Shown: piece by piece, positions 1 through 8,611 of the stretch
Layout of the letters: the number at the start of each line of letters is the position of its first letter
How positions within the stretch are numbered: position 1 is the stretch's first letter
DNA from: Chloroflexota bacterium
GTDB taxonomy: Bacteria; Chloroflexota; UBA4733
Length of the DNA: 64,000 bases
Reading direction: 5' to 3'
Assembly (NCBI GenBank): GCA_023381895.1
Contig: JAMCTA010000032.1
Coordinates: 1 to 64,000, forward strand
Notes under the pieces: model-generated
What the model saw: the letters and a program-made list of their open reading frames with translations, nothing else
Database searches by the model: none
Told to the model about the DNA's origin: nothing
Translations under genes and position numbers: made by a program

Positions 1-2
1 GC

Positions 3-317
3 TCACGCGATCCGGTGCTGCGCGCGGGCGATGTCGAGCTCGACCCACAAGCACGCACGGCACGCCGCGGCACGCGGTCACTTGAGCTCACTTCCAAGGA
101 GTTTGGCATTCTCGAGCTCTTCTTGCGGAACGCGAACCGCGTGCTTACCCGATCACAGATAGCCGAACACGTGTGGTCCGACTTCGCCGCAGAATCGAAC
201 GTGATCGACGTGTACGTCTCCGCCCTACGCCGCAAACTCTCTGAAGCTGGTGAGCCGAACATCATTCATACAGTCCGAGGCATCGGCTACCAGCTCCGTT
301 CTCGTGATTCCTCGTGA
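3..317 (+). CDS. Response regulator, C-terminal DNA-binding part (5' end outside window)
   Basis: The reading frame is already open at the left edge, so the gene begins upstream and only about 100 residues are visible. They form an OmpR/PhoB-type winged helix: the ELTSKEFGILELFLRNANRVLTR stretch is the usual start of the domain (shown here over about residues 24-46), followed by a VIDVYVSALRRKL recognition helix and the HTVRGIGYQL wing at the end. The receiver domain is missing from the window. Its last four bases overlap the GTG of the histidine kinase that follows, so the two are translationally coupled partners of one two-component system. The signal sensed is not evident. Confidence 0.9.
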   Translation, partial: SRDPVLRAGDVELDPQARTARRGTRSLELTSKEFGILELFLRNANRVLTRSQIAEHVWSDFAAESNVIDVYVSALRRKLSEAGEPNIIHTVRGIGYQLRSRDSS

Positions 318-1732
318 TCACACCACTGAGACGGATCGCCTCCTCACTCCAGACGATCCGCGTCCGCCTGACCCTTTGGTATGTCGCGCTGCTGGCCATT
401 GCGCTCATCCCCTTTAGCGCTGGCCTCTATGTCGTATTGCAGCACGAGGTGACCACCAGCAACGACGCTGCCCTCCATTTCGCTGCTCAACACGTCATTG
501 ACAGCTTGAACTCAAACGGAGGCGCTGGAGCTTTGGGACGCGCCGTCGCCGGTCTACCCATCGGCACCGTCGTCGTACTCTACAACCAGTTCGGAGAGCG
601 CATCGAAGCCAGCACCCGCAGTACGCTCCCTCAGCTTCCGGTGCCGCAGCCACCAAACGGTTCCCCGGCGCCTATCTACCAGACGGTCCACCTCAGCAAC
701 GGCGACCAGTGGCGCGTGCTCACCACGCCGCTGTTTCTCAACGGCACACTTGCGGGCCTACTGCAGGTTGCGGAGTCAGAAGCCCAGTCTCAATCGGCCC
801 TTCGGGAGCTCGCTCTGCTGCTGGCAATCGCGGTACCGGTCACCCTCATCATCGCCAGCGCTGGCGGAGTCTTCCTCGCCGGACGCGCGCTGCGCCCAAT
901 CAGCAAGATGACGCAGACAGTGCGGACGATGCGACCGCAAGACCTCTCGCAGCGCATTCCGGTTCCAGCAACTGCCGATGAAGTCCACCAACTCGCCGAA
1001 ACGTTCAATGCTCTGCTCCAGCGGCTTGAACAGTCCTTTGAACGTGAGCGTCAATTCACCGCTGACGTCTCTCACGAGCTCCGCACGCCTTTGAGCATCT
1101 TGCGAACGCAGGTTGACCTTGCTCTGGAACGCGGGCCCTCAGACGCCGGAGCCGCTCTCGAAGCGATGCGAACCGACATCGAGCACCTCCAACGCTTGGT
1201 CAGCGACTTGCTGCTCCTCGCACGCGCTGAGCACGGCGAGGCAACCGGTCAGCACGAACCATTGCGTCTCGACAGCCTCATCATAGACACTGTGGAGACG
1301 CTGAGGCCACTGGCAGAGGAACACGGACTGCACTTGGACATCACAGCGACCACGCAAGCAACGGTGCTAGGCGACCAGACGGGCCTTACACAACTGCTCA
1401 TCAACCTACTCGACAACGCGATCAAGTACACCCCGACACAGGGCCTAGTCTCCGTGAGCCTCACGACGGACGCCTCACACGCCGTGCTCCGCGTCAGCGA
1501 TACCGGACCAGGCATCGCACCGGAACACCTTCCCCACCTCTTCGATAGGTTTTACCGGGTACGGAATCCGCAGTCACGCCAGGCAAATGGCACCGGTCTT
1601 GGCCTTGCAATCGTTCGCTGGATCGTAGAGTCACACGGCGGGGCTATCTCCGTGGAGAGCTCGCTGGGAGCCGGGACGACGTTCACCGTACTCCTCCCCC
1701 TTGCGACCACCGGATCGCTACCAAGCTCGTAG
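314..1732 (+). CDS. Two-component sensor histidine kinase, HAMP type
   Basis: A 472-residue membrane kinase starting at a GTG that overlaps the upstream regulator stop by 4 bp. Order of parts: membrane segment at about 18-41, extracytoplasmic sensor of about 125 residues, second membrane segment at about 166-190, HAMP linker, dimerisation/phosphoacceptor helix with DVSHELRTPL (His at residue 254), then the ATPase domain with an N box (LINLLDNAIKY), G1 box (DTGPGIA), F box and G2 box (GTGLGLAIV). All catalytic motifs are intact. It should phosphorylate the regulator encoded just before it. The sensor region has no recognised domain, so the stimulus is unknown. Confidence 0.93.
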   Translation: MITPLRRIASSLQTIRVRLTLWYVALLAIALIPFSAGLYVVLQHEVTTSNDAALHFAAQHVIDSLNSNGGAGALGRAVAGLPIGTVVVLYNQFGERIEASTRSTLPQLPVPQPPNGSPAPIYQTVHLSNGDQWRVLTTPLFLNGTLAGLLQVAESEAQSQSALRELALLLAIAVPVTLIIASAGGVFLAGRALRPISKMTQTVRTMRPQDLSQRIPVPATADEVHQLAETFNALLQRLEQSFERERQFTADVSHELRTPLSILRTQVDLALERGPSDAGAALEAMRTDIEHLQRLVSDLLLLARAEHGEATGQHEPLRLDSLIIDTVETLRPLAEEHGLHLDITATTQATVLGDQTGLTQLLINLLDNAIKYTPTQGLVSVSLTTDASHAVLRVSDTGPGIAPEHLPHLFDRFYRVRNPQSRQANGTGLGLAIVRWIVESHGGAISVESSLGAGTTFTVLLPLATTGSLPSS

Positions 1733-1780
1733 CTGCGCTACCATCTCAGCAACGATGGCGAACAGAAAGGATTCGGCCTC

Positions 1781-2200
1781 ATGCCAGAGCCTCGCCGGTC
1801 AGACGAGCAAACGCTCTATTGCTGCTATCTGGTCTATGCGGTAGCTCCCGACGGCACCTCCCGTCGCGACGCCGACCGGCTCTTCAACGATTATGTGGCT
1901 CAAACAGGGCGGGGTATCGTTGTCCAACACGACCACTTCATAGATCGTCCCGGCGCATTTGCCGTCTTCGAGGTCACCACCGAAGAACAGAAGCGGTGGC
2001 TGCAGCAGCCCGGACCGCTAGCAGGGTGGACGATAACGGCGCACCCACTTCTGTTCTCGGCCGACGGCGCCGGCTTCTTCCGGCAAGCTGACTCGACGAT
2101 GCGCCACTTCCGTCAAACCCGACTGGACCAGGGACCGGCAGATTACAAAGGCTCGCACGACTACACGCTCGCCGCCGGTGGTGGGTTCTACGAGGGATGA
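1781..2200 (+). CDS. Conserved small soluble protein of unknown function
   Basis: A 139-residue protein without signal peptide or membrane segment, about 50 bases downstream of the histidine kinase and possibly in the same transcript. The N-terminal half (TLYCCYLVYAV, then FEVTTEEQKRWL) suggests an alternating beta/alpha fold of the small dimeric alpha/beta-barrel or YCII kind, with the C-terminal half predicted helical (DSTMRHFRQTRLD). This is only a fold impression; I do not recognise a family. A purine-rich AGAAAGG lies about 13 bases before the ATG. It is followed by a very stable hairpin. Confidence 0.6.
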   Translation: MPEPRRSDEQTLYCCYLVYAVAPDGTSRRDADRLFNDYVAQTGRGIVVQHDHFIDRPGAFAVFEVTTEEQKRWLQQPGPLAGWTITAHPLLFSADGAGFFRQADSTMRHFRQTRLDQGPADYKGSHDYTLAAGGGFYEG

Positions 2201-2218
2201 GCCGATCTCTTCCTGGAA

Positions 2219-2259
2219 CGACCCACCCCCCGAGGACTCGGTCCTCGGGGGGTGGGTCG
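2219..2259. terminator. Perfect 19-bp GC-rich hairpin between convergent genes
   Basis: Bases 2219-2237 are the exact reverse complement of 2241-2259, leaving a 3-base TCG loop. The stem is almost entirely G/C, with six consecutive C then G in its arms. It sits 18 bases after the stop of the plus-strand gene and about 100 bases beyond the stop of the convergent minus-strand gene. There is no T tract on either side, so it is not a canonical intrinsic terminator. A two-way transcription block or 3'-end stabiliser is the simplest reading. Confidence 0.7.
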
Positions 2260-2272
2260 AGGAAGGGAGGGG

Positions 2273-2297
2273 GATGGAGGGAGTTGAGACCTCCATC
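2273..2297. repeat. Second, shorter inverted repeat beside the 19-bp hairpin
   Basis: GATGGAGG (2273-2280) and CCTCCATC (2290-2297) form an 8-bp stem with a 9-base loop. It lies immediately after the G-run cluster that follows the large hairpin and is the first structure met by transcription leaving the minus-strand secreted-protein gene. It may serve as that gene's 3' structure. Confidence 0.4.
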
Positions 2298-2359
2298 AAG
2301 ACCAGACTAACACACTCTAGCAACAAACAAGCGTAACAACCTATCGGTCTCGCCTGATA

Positions 2360-3298
2360 TTACTGGCCCGTTTTCGGGAAAAGCAGCGGCTGTGGCACAG
2401 GCACAAACGCACTGATCAGGTTTGTTTCAGGCAATTCTGCTGGATGGGCAATCCAGTCCGGCTGCGATGGATCGTACTGAGCAAGGTAGGGACTTCCCGC
2501 TGCTTCCTGCTGCAGGTCGGGCGGGAGGTTCTGATCCATCATGATCTCTTTGAGGTACTGCCCGAAGAGCATTCCTTCGGTGCAGCCGCACGAAGCGTCG
2601 TACATCATCACGCCTCGTTGCCAGCGCAGGTAGACAAAGCTGTGATTAGCTGGGTCGTAGGCTGGCTCGCTCACAGGAATGCCCCACACCTCCAGCTGGA
2701 CCAGAGGCAGTAGTGCCTGTACCTGGCTACTCGAGGCAGGCAAGCCTGGAAAAGCAACACTGGCCAGCACGGACACGCCGAAGGTTTGAGCGAAATCGAC
2801 TGGTAGCCCATTCCACTGATTGGGTGCGTGCTGCTCGACGAAAGCGATGACCTCTCGAGCATAGTTGGGATCGTTTGGCGACGGTGCTTGGGCGATTAGA
2901 GGGGGATCCACGGCAGGAATCTGCGAGAAGTTGAACGAGGTATACGGCATCACGCTCGGATCGAGAAGGTTGAGCAGGTGTACACTGCCGTCAGGCCATA
3001 GCTGCATCACCTGACGCTGGAAGATCTGCGTCGGATACCCCAGCAACTGGAAGGTCCGGCTAATGGGATAGCCAAATGTCGTCACCCCACCACGGCGGAG
3101 AAAGTAGTTCCAGAACTGCGGCGTGCCAACCTGAAAGCCAGTCTGGAAAAAGTACTGCGGCGGAGGCGGTGGACACGGCCGTGTCACACTGCACGCTATG
3201 TCAGCCGTCGAGGCTTGCGCCAACACTGGCAAGGCGAATACCCCGAAGCTGAACAGGGCGGTACAGAAGGCTAAGAGCAGACGCCCGAGTCTCACCAT
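2360..3298 (-). CDS. Secreted protein with FGYPIS-type motif
   Basis: A 312-residue protein with a clear signal peptide (basic MVRLGR start, hydrophobic core, cleavage near ALPVLAQA at about 28). The mature part has the segment FWNYFLRRGGVTTFGYPISR followed by a VQ/IFQRQVMQLWPDG stretch at about residues 62-105. That arrangement recurs in secreted proteins of Chloroflexota, often in tandem with enzymatic domains. A second, weaker copy lies at about 205-255 (VWGIPVSEPAYD, then YLRWQRGVMMYDASCGCTEG). No catalytic residues are recognised, so a substrate- or wall-binding role is only a guess. It runs convergent to the small protein at 1781 and ends before two hairpins. Confidence 0.75.
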   Translation of the reverse strand: MVRLGRLLLAFCTALFSFGVFALPVLAQASTADIACSVTRPCPPPPPQYFFQTGFQVGTPQFWNYFLRRGGVTTFGYPISRTFQLLGYPTQIFQRQVMQLWPDGSVHLLNLLDPSVMPYTSFNFSQIPAVDPPLIAQAPSPNDPNYAREVIAFVEQHAPNQWNGLPVDFAQTFGVSVLASVAFPGLPASSSQVQALLPLVQLEVWGIPVSEPAYDPANHSFVYLRWQRGVMMYDASCGCTEGMLFGQYLKEIMMDQNLPPDLQQEAAGSPYLAQYDPSQPDWIAHPAELPETNLISAFVPVPQPLLFPKTGQ

Positions 3299-3390
3299 GG
3301 CACATTGCCTCCCTTATCTGGTCGTTGCGTCTCACCATGAACGGACACGATAACCAGAAGGTTCCACTGTCCTGCGGAGAGCGGTGACCG

Positions 3391-3864
3391 TCAATCTTTC
3401 ACGGCTGGTGGCGGCAAGCGGCGAAGCGATACCACAACACCGTCTTCCAGCTCTAGCAACCAGCCGGCACCCTTCTCAGTGAATGCAGTCCCTACCGATC
3501 GCTCTGCTTCATCATCCACAAGCTCACGTACTCCTTCGATCACATCACCGTGACTGCACAGCACTGCCGGAGCGTCGAGCTGGCTTAGCCAGGAGAAGAC
3601 TTGAGAGGGAGAAGAGCCTTCGGCCAGGATAGCGATCTCGATCACATCCAGCTTACGGGCACGAGCAAGAGGCAGAACCGTCTCCACACAGCGACGGTAT
3701 GGACTGGAGAACACGGTGCTGACGGGAACCGCGGCCAGTGTACGGATGAGGGCTGAAGCTTGCTTGCCACCGGCCTTCGTCAGTGGTCGCGAGCGATCAT
3801 CACCACGCCACTTGAGGCGATCACCAGCCTTCGCATGCCTCAGCAACAGGACGGTCTGCTTCAC
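3391..3864 (-). CDS. sixA: SixA-type phosphohistidine phosphatase
   Basis: Histidine-phosphatase (phosphoglycerate-mutase-like) fold of about 157 residues. The N-terminal VLLLRHAKAGDR carries the RH catalytic pair, followed by RPLTKAGGKQA, the SSPYRRCVETVLPLA arginine loop and the LCSHGDVIEGV second histidine. Short length and the RHAKA form fit SixA rather than a mutase. I place the start at GTG 3864, because it forms a GTGA overlap with the stop of the upstream CYTH-CHAD gene and is preceded by GGAGAGGTGGAG; a longer frame reaches back to 3924 but overlaps that gene. The 4-bp coupling argues that both proteins work in the same pathway. Confidence 0.85.
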   Translation of the reverse strand: MKQTVLLLRHAKAGDRLKWRGDDRSRPLTKAGGKQASALIRTLAAVPVSTVFSSPYRRCVETVLPLARARKLDVIEIAILAEGSSPSQVFSWLSQLDAPAVLCSHGDVIEGVRELVDDEAERSVGTAFTEKGAGWLLELEDGVVVSLRRLPPPAVKD

Positions 3865-5345
3865 TGCTCCACCTCTCCTACGACGAAAGGATGGCCACGC
3901 ACAACCCGCCATTGCTCGCGCCAAACGGCTCGACCGTGCTTATGCGCGTGCCGTTCTACTGCCACAAGATGATCGATGAGCTCTGCCGCCACCTCTTCTT
4001 GTGCGAGATGCTGCCAGCGCTCACGCGCAACCACGGCATCATGCAGCTCTCCAAGCAACGTCTGTAACGCGGCGAGCTCTCGCGCAAAGTCTCCTGCAGA
4101 CGGGGATAGCACTGGCGCCATGGCCTCGACAGCATAGCGACAGCGCTTCGTGAGAATGCGCACTTCGTGGAGTGCAGCATCGGAAGGATGTCCTCCGAGT
4201 GCGGACACGAACTTCAGCAGCGGGCGCCAAGCCCGGCCAACAAAGCGACCGGCGACTTCACGGGCTGGCCGATTGAGTTCGGGAGTGAGCGGAAGCAGGT
4301 GGAGCTCCGTTACGAGGCGCTCCATCGGCACACCAAATGTAGGGTCGTCCCTCACCCTGAGCAGTGCTGCTCGTACGGTAGCCTGGTGCACCGCCAGCCG
4401 GGAGTGTGCATGCGCAAAGTACTGGTTCAGGTGGGCGGGCGCTTGCAGCGCATGGCTCTGCAAGCGCTCCTGAAGCACGTCAAGATCGCGCACGGCCCCC
4501 AGCGCGTGCGCAATTGCACGCAAGCCTACAACCAAGGCCATTATGGGTAAGTTCTTGAGCAGCGGCGCAAATGTTTGCAGATTAGCGCGGAGCCGTCGCG
4601 TCGCGACGCGCGCTTGATGGACATCCTCAGCGTCTTCCCCCAGAAACACGCCCGGATCATGCCGCAGAAACTGCACTGCTGCGCGCGCCAGTGCCGTCGC
4701 AATAATGACACCGATTGTCGCGTCTGGGCTGGCGTCCGGCACGACGATCTCCGGAGCCGTTGCCGCCCGGGCACCGAGTGCCCGCACGTGTTTCGGAGCG
4801 CCATTGGTCGGGATGGCTCCTCTCGCCCGGAGCAGCTCCGTGAACTCAACAAGCTGCTCTTCCGGAGTGCCAGGAGAGAGCTCGATCTCCAGCTCACGAA
4901 ACCGCGCCGTCGAGCCATCCGTCGCTGTCACCTCGTCTATATCGAGTGTGGCTAAGGCTGTACCGGTGGCATCCGCCAGCCGCTGTTTCGCACGCTGTGC
5001 TTCCAAGGTCAGGACGGGCATAAGCGAATCAAAGCGCAGATACGCCCGCAACAACGTGCTCACTTCGGCGGGGACTTCGGTAGGGAAACCTGGATAGTAG
5101 ATTTCCTGTCGCTTGAGGTAGCTCCCTTTCTCCAGAGACGCAAGCTTGACGACCCAGCCCTCTGTCGAACGGTAGCGCACCGTCATACCCCAGCGAGCCA
5201 GGCGCAAGTCAAAGGTGTCCCAATAGGTGGTCGTATGATTCTGGAGTGTCTCCGGAAGCAGCTGCAGGGCAGGTGCGAGCTCAGAAGCAAGCTCTTCGAG
5301 CTGAAAGCTCGGGGGAACGTCGAACTTAGTCTCACGTTCGAGCAC
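3861..5345 (-). CDS. CYTH and CHAD domain protein (polyphosphate-associated family)
   Basis: About 494 residues. The N-terminal CYTH (triphosphate tunnel) domain begins with ERETKFDVP, the ExExK signature, and includes the acidic FRELEIELSPG strand. The C-terminal half is a CHAD helical domain with the conserved VHQARVATRRLRANLQTF segment, RDLDVL, and the second-repeat HEVRILTKRCRYAVEAM. CYTH domains hydrolyse or bind triphosphate/polyphosphate; CHAD domains bind inorganic polyphosphate and are found on polyP granules. I choose GTG 5345, with AGGAAGG eight bases upstream, because the frame upstream of it would run into the divergent gene's leader. It is translationally coupled to the SixA gene downstream. 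Confidence 0.9.
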   Translation of the reverse strand: MLERETKFDVPPSFQLEELASELAPALQLLPETLQNHTTTYWDTFDLRLARWGMTVRYRSTEGWVVKLASLEKGSYLKRQEIYYPGFPTEVPAEVSTLLRAYLRFDSLMPVLTLEAQRAKQRLADATGTALATLDIDEVTATDGSTARFRELEIELSPGTPEEQLVEFTELLRARGAIPTNGAPKHVRALGARAATAPEIVVPDASPDATIGVIIATALARAAVQFLRHDPGVFLGEDAEDVHQARVATRRLRANLQTFAPLLKNLPIMALVVGLRAIAHALGAVRDLDVLQERLQSHALQAPAHLNQYFAHAHSRLAVHQATVRAALLRVRDDPTFGVPMERLVTELHLLPLTPELNRPAREVAGRFVGRAWRPLLKFVSALGGHPSDAALHEVRILTKRCRYAVEAMAPVLSPSAGDFARELAALQTLLGELHDAVVARERWQHLAQEEVAAELIDHLVAVERHAHKHGRAVWREQWRVVRGHPFVVGEVEQ

Positions 5346-5371
5346 GTGACGTACCTTCCTGCTCTCGCTCA

Positions 5372-6793
5372 ATGAGGCCAGCAGTGTGGATAGGACCGGG
5401 GGTATCCCCGGTCTCTCCGCATCGACTAGCACTGCCCTGGGTCGCAATTATCTCGTGGGTGATAATCAGAATAGCACTGCACCGCAATAGAGTCGACAGC
5501 GAAGGCGCCGTTGCGGCATCGCGAATAGAACAGATTGGAAGGCCTGCACTGGCATCGGAATCAGCCTTTACACCGTCAGCCCCCAGCGCTCCCTCCGCAC
5601 GGCCCACAGAAGTATCACCAGACCGACACCTTGGAAAGTCATCTTCATCCTCTCAGCCAGTCTCTTGGGGGCGGGCATTGCTCATCGGGTTCCTCACCTG
5701 GCTCATCGCCCGCATCGCGTTTTCGTTGTACGGATGGTGGCAGCTCCTCATCGAGCCACAGCGATTCGATAATGGCGAGCACAGCAACCTCGCCACCAAC
5801 CTGACCTCTCCACTCTACCCGTGGACAGGTACCTGGATGCACTGGGATGCTCTCTGGTACAAGTACGTAGCGCTCCACGGTTATCACGCTGGAGACAACT
5901 CACCGCATTTTGCTCCACTTCTTCCTCTGCTGTCCCGACTCGTGATGAACGCCACGGGTGAACACTTCGGACCAGCTGCGCTGATCGTCAATGGAATTGC
6001 AGCGATCATCGCCTTTGCGACTATCATCCGCCTAGCCACACTCGATGGCACGCCAGACCTCGGCCCACGTGCCATCTACTACATCTGCGCCTTCCCTGTT
6101 GGCTTCTATCTCTTCATCCCCTATACCGAGGCCCTGTTCCTCTGCGTCACCACCCTCTCTTTCTACTTCGCGCGAACGCACCGGTGGTGGTGGTCCGGAA
6201 TCTTCGGGTTCCTGGCCACTGCCGCCCACTTTCAGGGTGTCCTGCTCGCTCCCGCTCTCTTCTGGGAGTATCTTCAGCAATGGCGAGAAGGAAATGAACG
6301 TCTCTCCATGCGCATCATCAGTACAGCTCTCCCTGGAATAGCGTTCCTCCTCTTTGCTGCTTATGTCCGGTTCATTGTCGGTGAGCCGCGATCACTCGTC
6401 GTCATTGATCAACATTGGGGCACCGTCATCCGTGCTCCCTGGGACGTCCTCCGTCTCGCCTTCTATCAGATCGTAGTGAAGCAAGACGGTGTAGAGCTGC
6501 TCAACCTGGTCGCTGTCGTCTTCGTTGCCCTCACATGTCTCCTCGGCATCGGCCAGCAGCGGCCCAGCTACATCATCTTCGGCGCTCTCCAGCTCGTCCC
6601 TATCCTCGTCCACACTTCCTACATCTCACCTCTCGAGTCCGCCTCGCGCTACCTGGTCATTACCTTCCCAGCTTTTCTGCTCCTGGCTAAGTACGGCCGG
6701 AATCACTGGGTGGACCGTAGCATTATCTTCATCTCCCTAGTGATACAGGGCATCTTCCTCTGGGTGTTCGCGATCGGAGGGTGGGTGGCCTGA
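5372..6793 (+). CDS. PIG-V-like GT-C mannosyltransferase, integral membrane
   Basis: A polytopic membrane protein of up to 473 residues. After a poorly conserved Ser/Pro-rich N-terminus, hydrophobic segments begin at about residue 100. The loop HWDALWYKYVALHGY and the downstream FAPLLPLLSRL and YTEALFLCVTTLSFYF segments match the PIG-V/GPI-mannosyltransferase II pattern, where the acidic loop after the first membrane helix binds the lipid-linked sugar donor. In bacteria such proteins transfer mannose from polyprenyl-phosphate donors. The start is uncertain: the first 90 residues look like non-coding leader, and TTG 5688, preceded by GGGGGCGGG, would place the start right before the first membrane helix. 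Confidence 0.75.
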   Translation: MRPAVWIGPGVSPVSPHRLALPWVAIISWVIIRIALHRNRVDSEGAVAASRIEQIGRPALASESAFTPSAPSAPSARPTEVSPDRHLGKSSSSSQPVSWGRALLIGFLTWLIARIAFSLYGWWQLLIEPQRFDNGEHSNLATNLTSPLYPWTGTWMHWDALWYKYVALHGYHAGDNSPHFAPLLPLLSRLVMNATGEHFGPAALIVNGIAAIIAFATIIRLATLDGTPDLGPRAIYYICAFPVGFYLFIPYTEALFLCVTTLSFYFARTHRWWWSGIFGFLATAAHFQGVLLAPALFWEYLQQWREGNERLSMRIISTALPGIAFLLFAAYVRFIVGEPRSLVVIDQHWGTVIRAPWDVLRLAFYQIVVKQDGVELLNLVAVVFVALTCLLGIGQQRPSYIIFGALQLVPILVHTSYISPLESASRYLVITFPAFLLLAKYGRNHWVDRSIIFISLVIQGIFLWVFAIGGWVA

Positions 6794-6844
6794 ACCACTT
6801 CTCTTGACACGCGCTCGGATCAAAAATAGGCCACGTCTGGCTTC

Positions 6845-6852
6845 GGTATACT
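6845..6852 (+). promoter_or_regulatory. Candidate -10 element upstream of def
   Basis: GGTATACT lies 52 bases before the deformylase start. A consensus-like TTGACA occurs at 6804-6809, but 37 bases separate the two, too far to be one promoter. The same octamer recurs upstream of three other genes in this window (24331, 27174 on the minus strand, 50316). Confidence 0.4.
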
Positions 6853-6904
6853 GCCCGGAGAGCGTAAGATCGTACGGAACTATGGACGTATAGTCGGAGG
6901 CGTC

Positions 6905-7435
6905 GTGGCAACTCTTCCCATTCTCACTGGCGATCACCCAGTGCTGCGGCAAAAAGCCAAGAAAGTCGGGAAGGTCGATAAGGCTATCCTACGGCTTCTC
7001 GACGACATGACCGAGACCGTCCAGTCAGCCCCTGGTTTGGGCCTGGCGGCCAATCAAGTAGGCCGCCTTGTGCGCGTCATCGTGATCTGGCTTGATGAGC
7101 ACCACTTACAACTCATCAATCCGGAAGTTGTTCGCGCTGAGGGTGAAGTGGTCATGGAGGAAGGGTGTCTTAGCCTCCCAGGCTACTGGGCAGACGTTCG
7201 CCGGCCAGAAAAGATCACGGTTCGTGCGCTGTCCCGCAACAGGAAGCCTATGCGCCTCAATGCCAGCGGCATGCTCGCGCGAGTGTTACAGCACGAGATC
7301 GATCACCTCGACGGCATTCTGTTTGTCGACCGCCTGGACAGTATTGACCAGCTTCACTACACAGCACCCGATCGGGAGGATGCTGCAGACTCTCACGTCC
7401 GGGGCCCAGTGGGCGCCGCTGCTCTGCAGCCATAA
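6905..7435 (+). CDS. def: Peptide deformylase
   Basis: A 176-residue metalloenzyme that removes the N-formyl group from nascent proteins. All three motifs are present: GLGLAANQVG at about 39-48 (motif I), EGCLSLPG at about 84-91 with the metal-binding Cys (motif II), and QHEIDHLDG at about 130-138 with the two metal His and catalytic Glu (motif III). The GTG start is preceded by GGAGG at close spacing. It is a single gene with its own upstream region containing a TATACT element. The last 25 residues after the conserved core are not conserved in the family. Confidence 0.97.
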   Translation: MATLPILTGDHPVLRQKAKKVGKVDKAILRLLDDMTETVQSAPGLGLAANQVGRLVRVIVIWLDEHHLQLINPEVVRAEGEVVMEEGCLSLPGYWADVRRPEKITVRALSRNRKPMRLNASGMLARVLQHEIDHLDGILFVDRLDSIDQLHYTAPDREDAADSHVRGPVGAAALQP

Positions 7436-7534
7436 CGCGCGAGCCGCGCTTCACCACCGGTCCCAAGCCCGTCTTCTCGTATGTTTCTGAGCCGGTGCAT
7501 CCTGGCTATCATCCTCAACAAAGGGGGCGCGCAG

Positions 7535-8602
7535 ATGGTACGGCTAGCACAGATCGGCGTGAAGCACGGCCACGCTGCTGGCAAAGCGTGCGCACTGGCA
7601 ACTGATCCACGTGTCGAGTTTGCCGGCATTGCCGAGCCGGACCTCGTAGTCCGTCAGATCGCCGCATCTAGCCCTGCGTACGCCGGGATGCCCTTTCTGG
7701 ACTCAGTGGACGCCATTCTCGGTGACGCCACTATCCAGGCGATAGCAATCGAGGGTAGCAATGCAGAGAGTGTTGCGATGGCTCAGCAAGCTGCTACCGC
7801 CGGTAAGCACATCTGGCTCGACAAACCCGCTGGTGATGACTGGGCCGCATTTTGTACTCTCCTCGAGACCGTCCGCAACCAACGACTTTATTTTCAGATG
7901 GGTTACATGTTTCGCTACCACCCTGGATTCACACTCGTGCAGCATCTGGCCCGCAGCGGCGACCTCGGTGCGATCTTTGCCGTTCGGGGTAATATGTCGA
8001 CGAATATCACAAGGCTGCACAGTCCCATCACAACGACGAGCAGAGCACACATTGCCAGACATCGCGGTGGTATCCTCTTCGACCTTGGCGGTCACCTCAT
8101 TGATCAGATCGTGTGGCTGCTGGGGCGTCCCACCGCAGTTCAGGCCATCCTCCGCAACGATGCCAGTGCTGATCTGCCCGCATTTGCCGACAACACCCTC
8201 GCTACCTTGCAGTTTTCAAGTGCGCTAGCATCGGTTGAGATCAGTGCCATGGCCCCGCTCCCGACGGCGCGCCGCTTCGAAGTGTATGGCACAAGCGGTG
8301 CGGCTATCCTGGACCCACTCGAGCCAGCACACGAACTCGTGATGATCCGCACGGAGCCTTCTGGCCGTCTACAAGCCGGGAGGTCGCACCTGCCGCTTGA
8401 CGTTGTGAGCCGGCAGGAGCTCTACAATCGTGAGCTCGACGCCTTCATCCGGGTAATTCTGGGTGAAAAGGCCCCCGATCGACCAATGGAGCACGAGAGT
8501 CTCGTCCAAGAGACACTGCTTCGAGCCGTGGGCAGCCTCCCCGCTTCGCGTGCCGGCTCGGGAGCCGTGGATGCGCCCGCCGGCGCGAATACTCTGACGT
8601 GA
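7535..8602 (+). CDS. Gfo/Idh/MocA-family oxidoreductase
   Basis: About 355 residues. The N-terminal Rossmann fold begins MVRLAQIGVKHGHAAGK, and the ALEGKH-type segment of the family appears as ATAGKHIWLDKPAGDDW, whose DKP holds the catalytic-region Lys. The C-terminal domain includes GGILFDLGGHLIDQIVWLLG, with the usual D-x3-H pair. These enzymes oxidise or reduce sugars and cyclitols with NAD(P). I prefer ATG 7535 over the upstream in-frame ATG at 7481, since AAAGGGGG sits eight bases before it and homology begins there. It is followed at 9 bases by a LacI-type regulator, suggesting a co-transcribed, sugar-controlled unit. Substrate unknown. Confidence 0.9.
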   Translation: MVRLAQIGVKHGHAAGKACALATDPRVEFAGIAEPDLVVRQIAASSPAYAGMPFLDSVDAILGDATIQAIAIEGSNAESVAMAQQAATAGKHIWLDKPAGDDWAAFCTLLETVRNQRLYFQMGYMFRYHPGFTLVQHLARSGDLGAIFAVRGNMSTNITRLHSPITTTSRAHIARHRGGILFDLGGHLIDQIVWLLGRPTAVQAILRNDASADLPAFADNTLATLQFSSALASVEISAMAPLPTARRFEVYGTSGAAILDPLEPAHELVMIRTEPSGRLQAGRSHLPLDVVSRQELYNRELDAFIRVILGEKAPDRPMEHESLVQETLLRAVGSLPASRAGSGAVDAPAGANTLT

Positions 8603-8611
8603 GGAGAAGTC

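Noticed and set aside
6804..6832. TTGACA at 6804 as -35 of a def promoter
   Set aside because: No acceptable -10 lies 16-18 bases downstream (the sequence there is TAGGCC), and TATACT at 6847 is 37 bases away.
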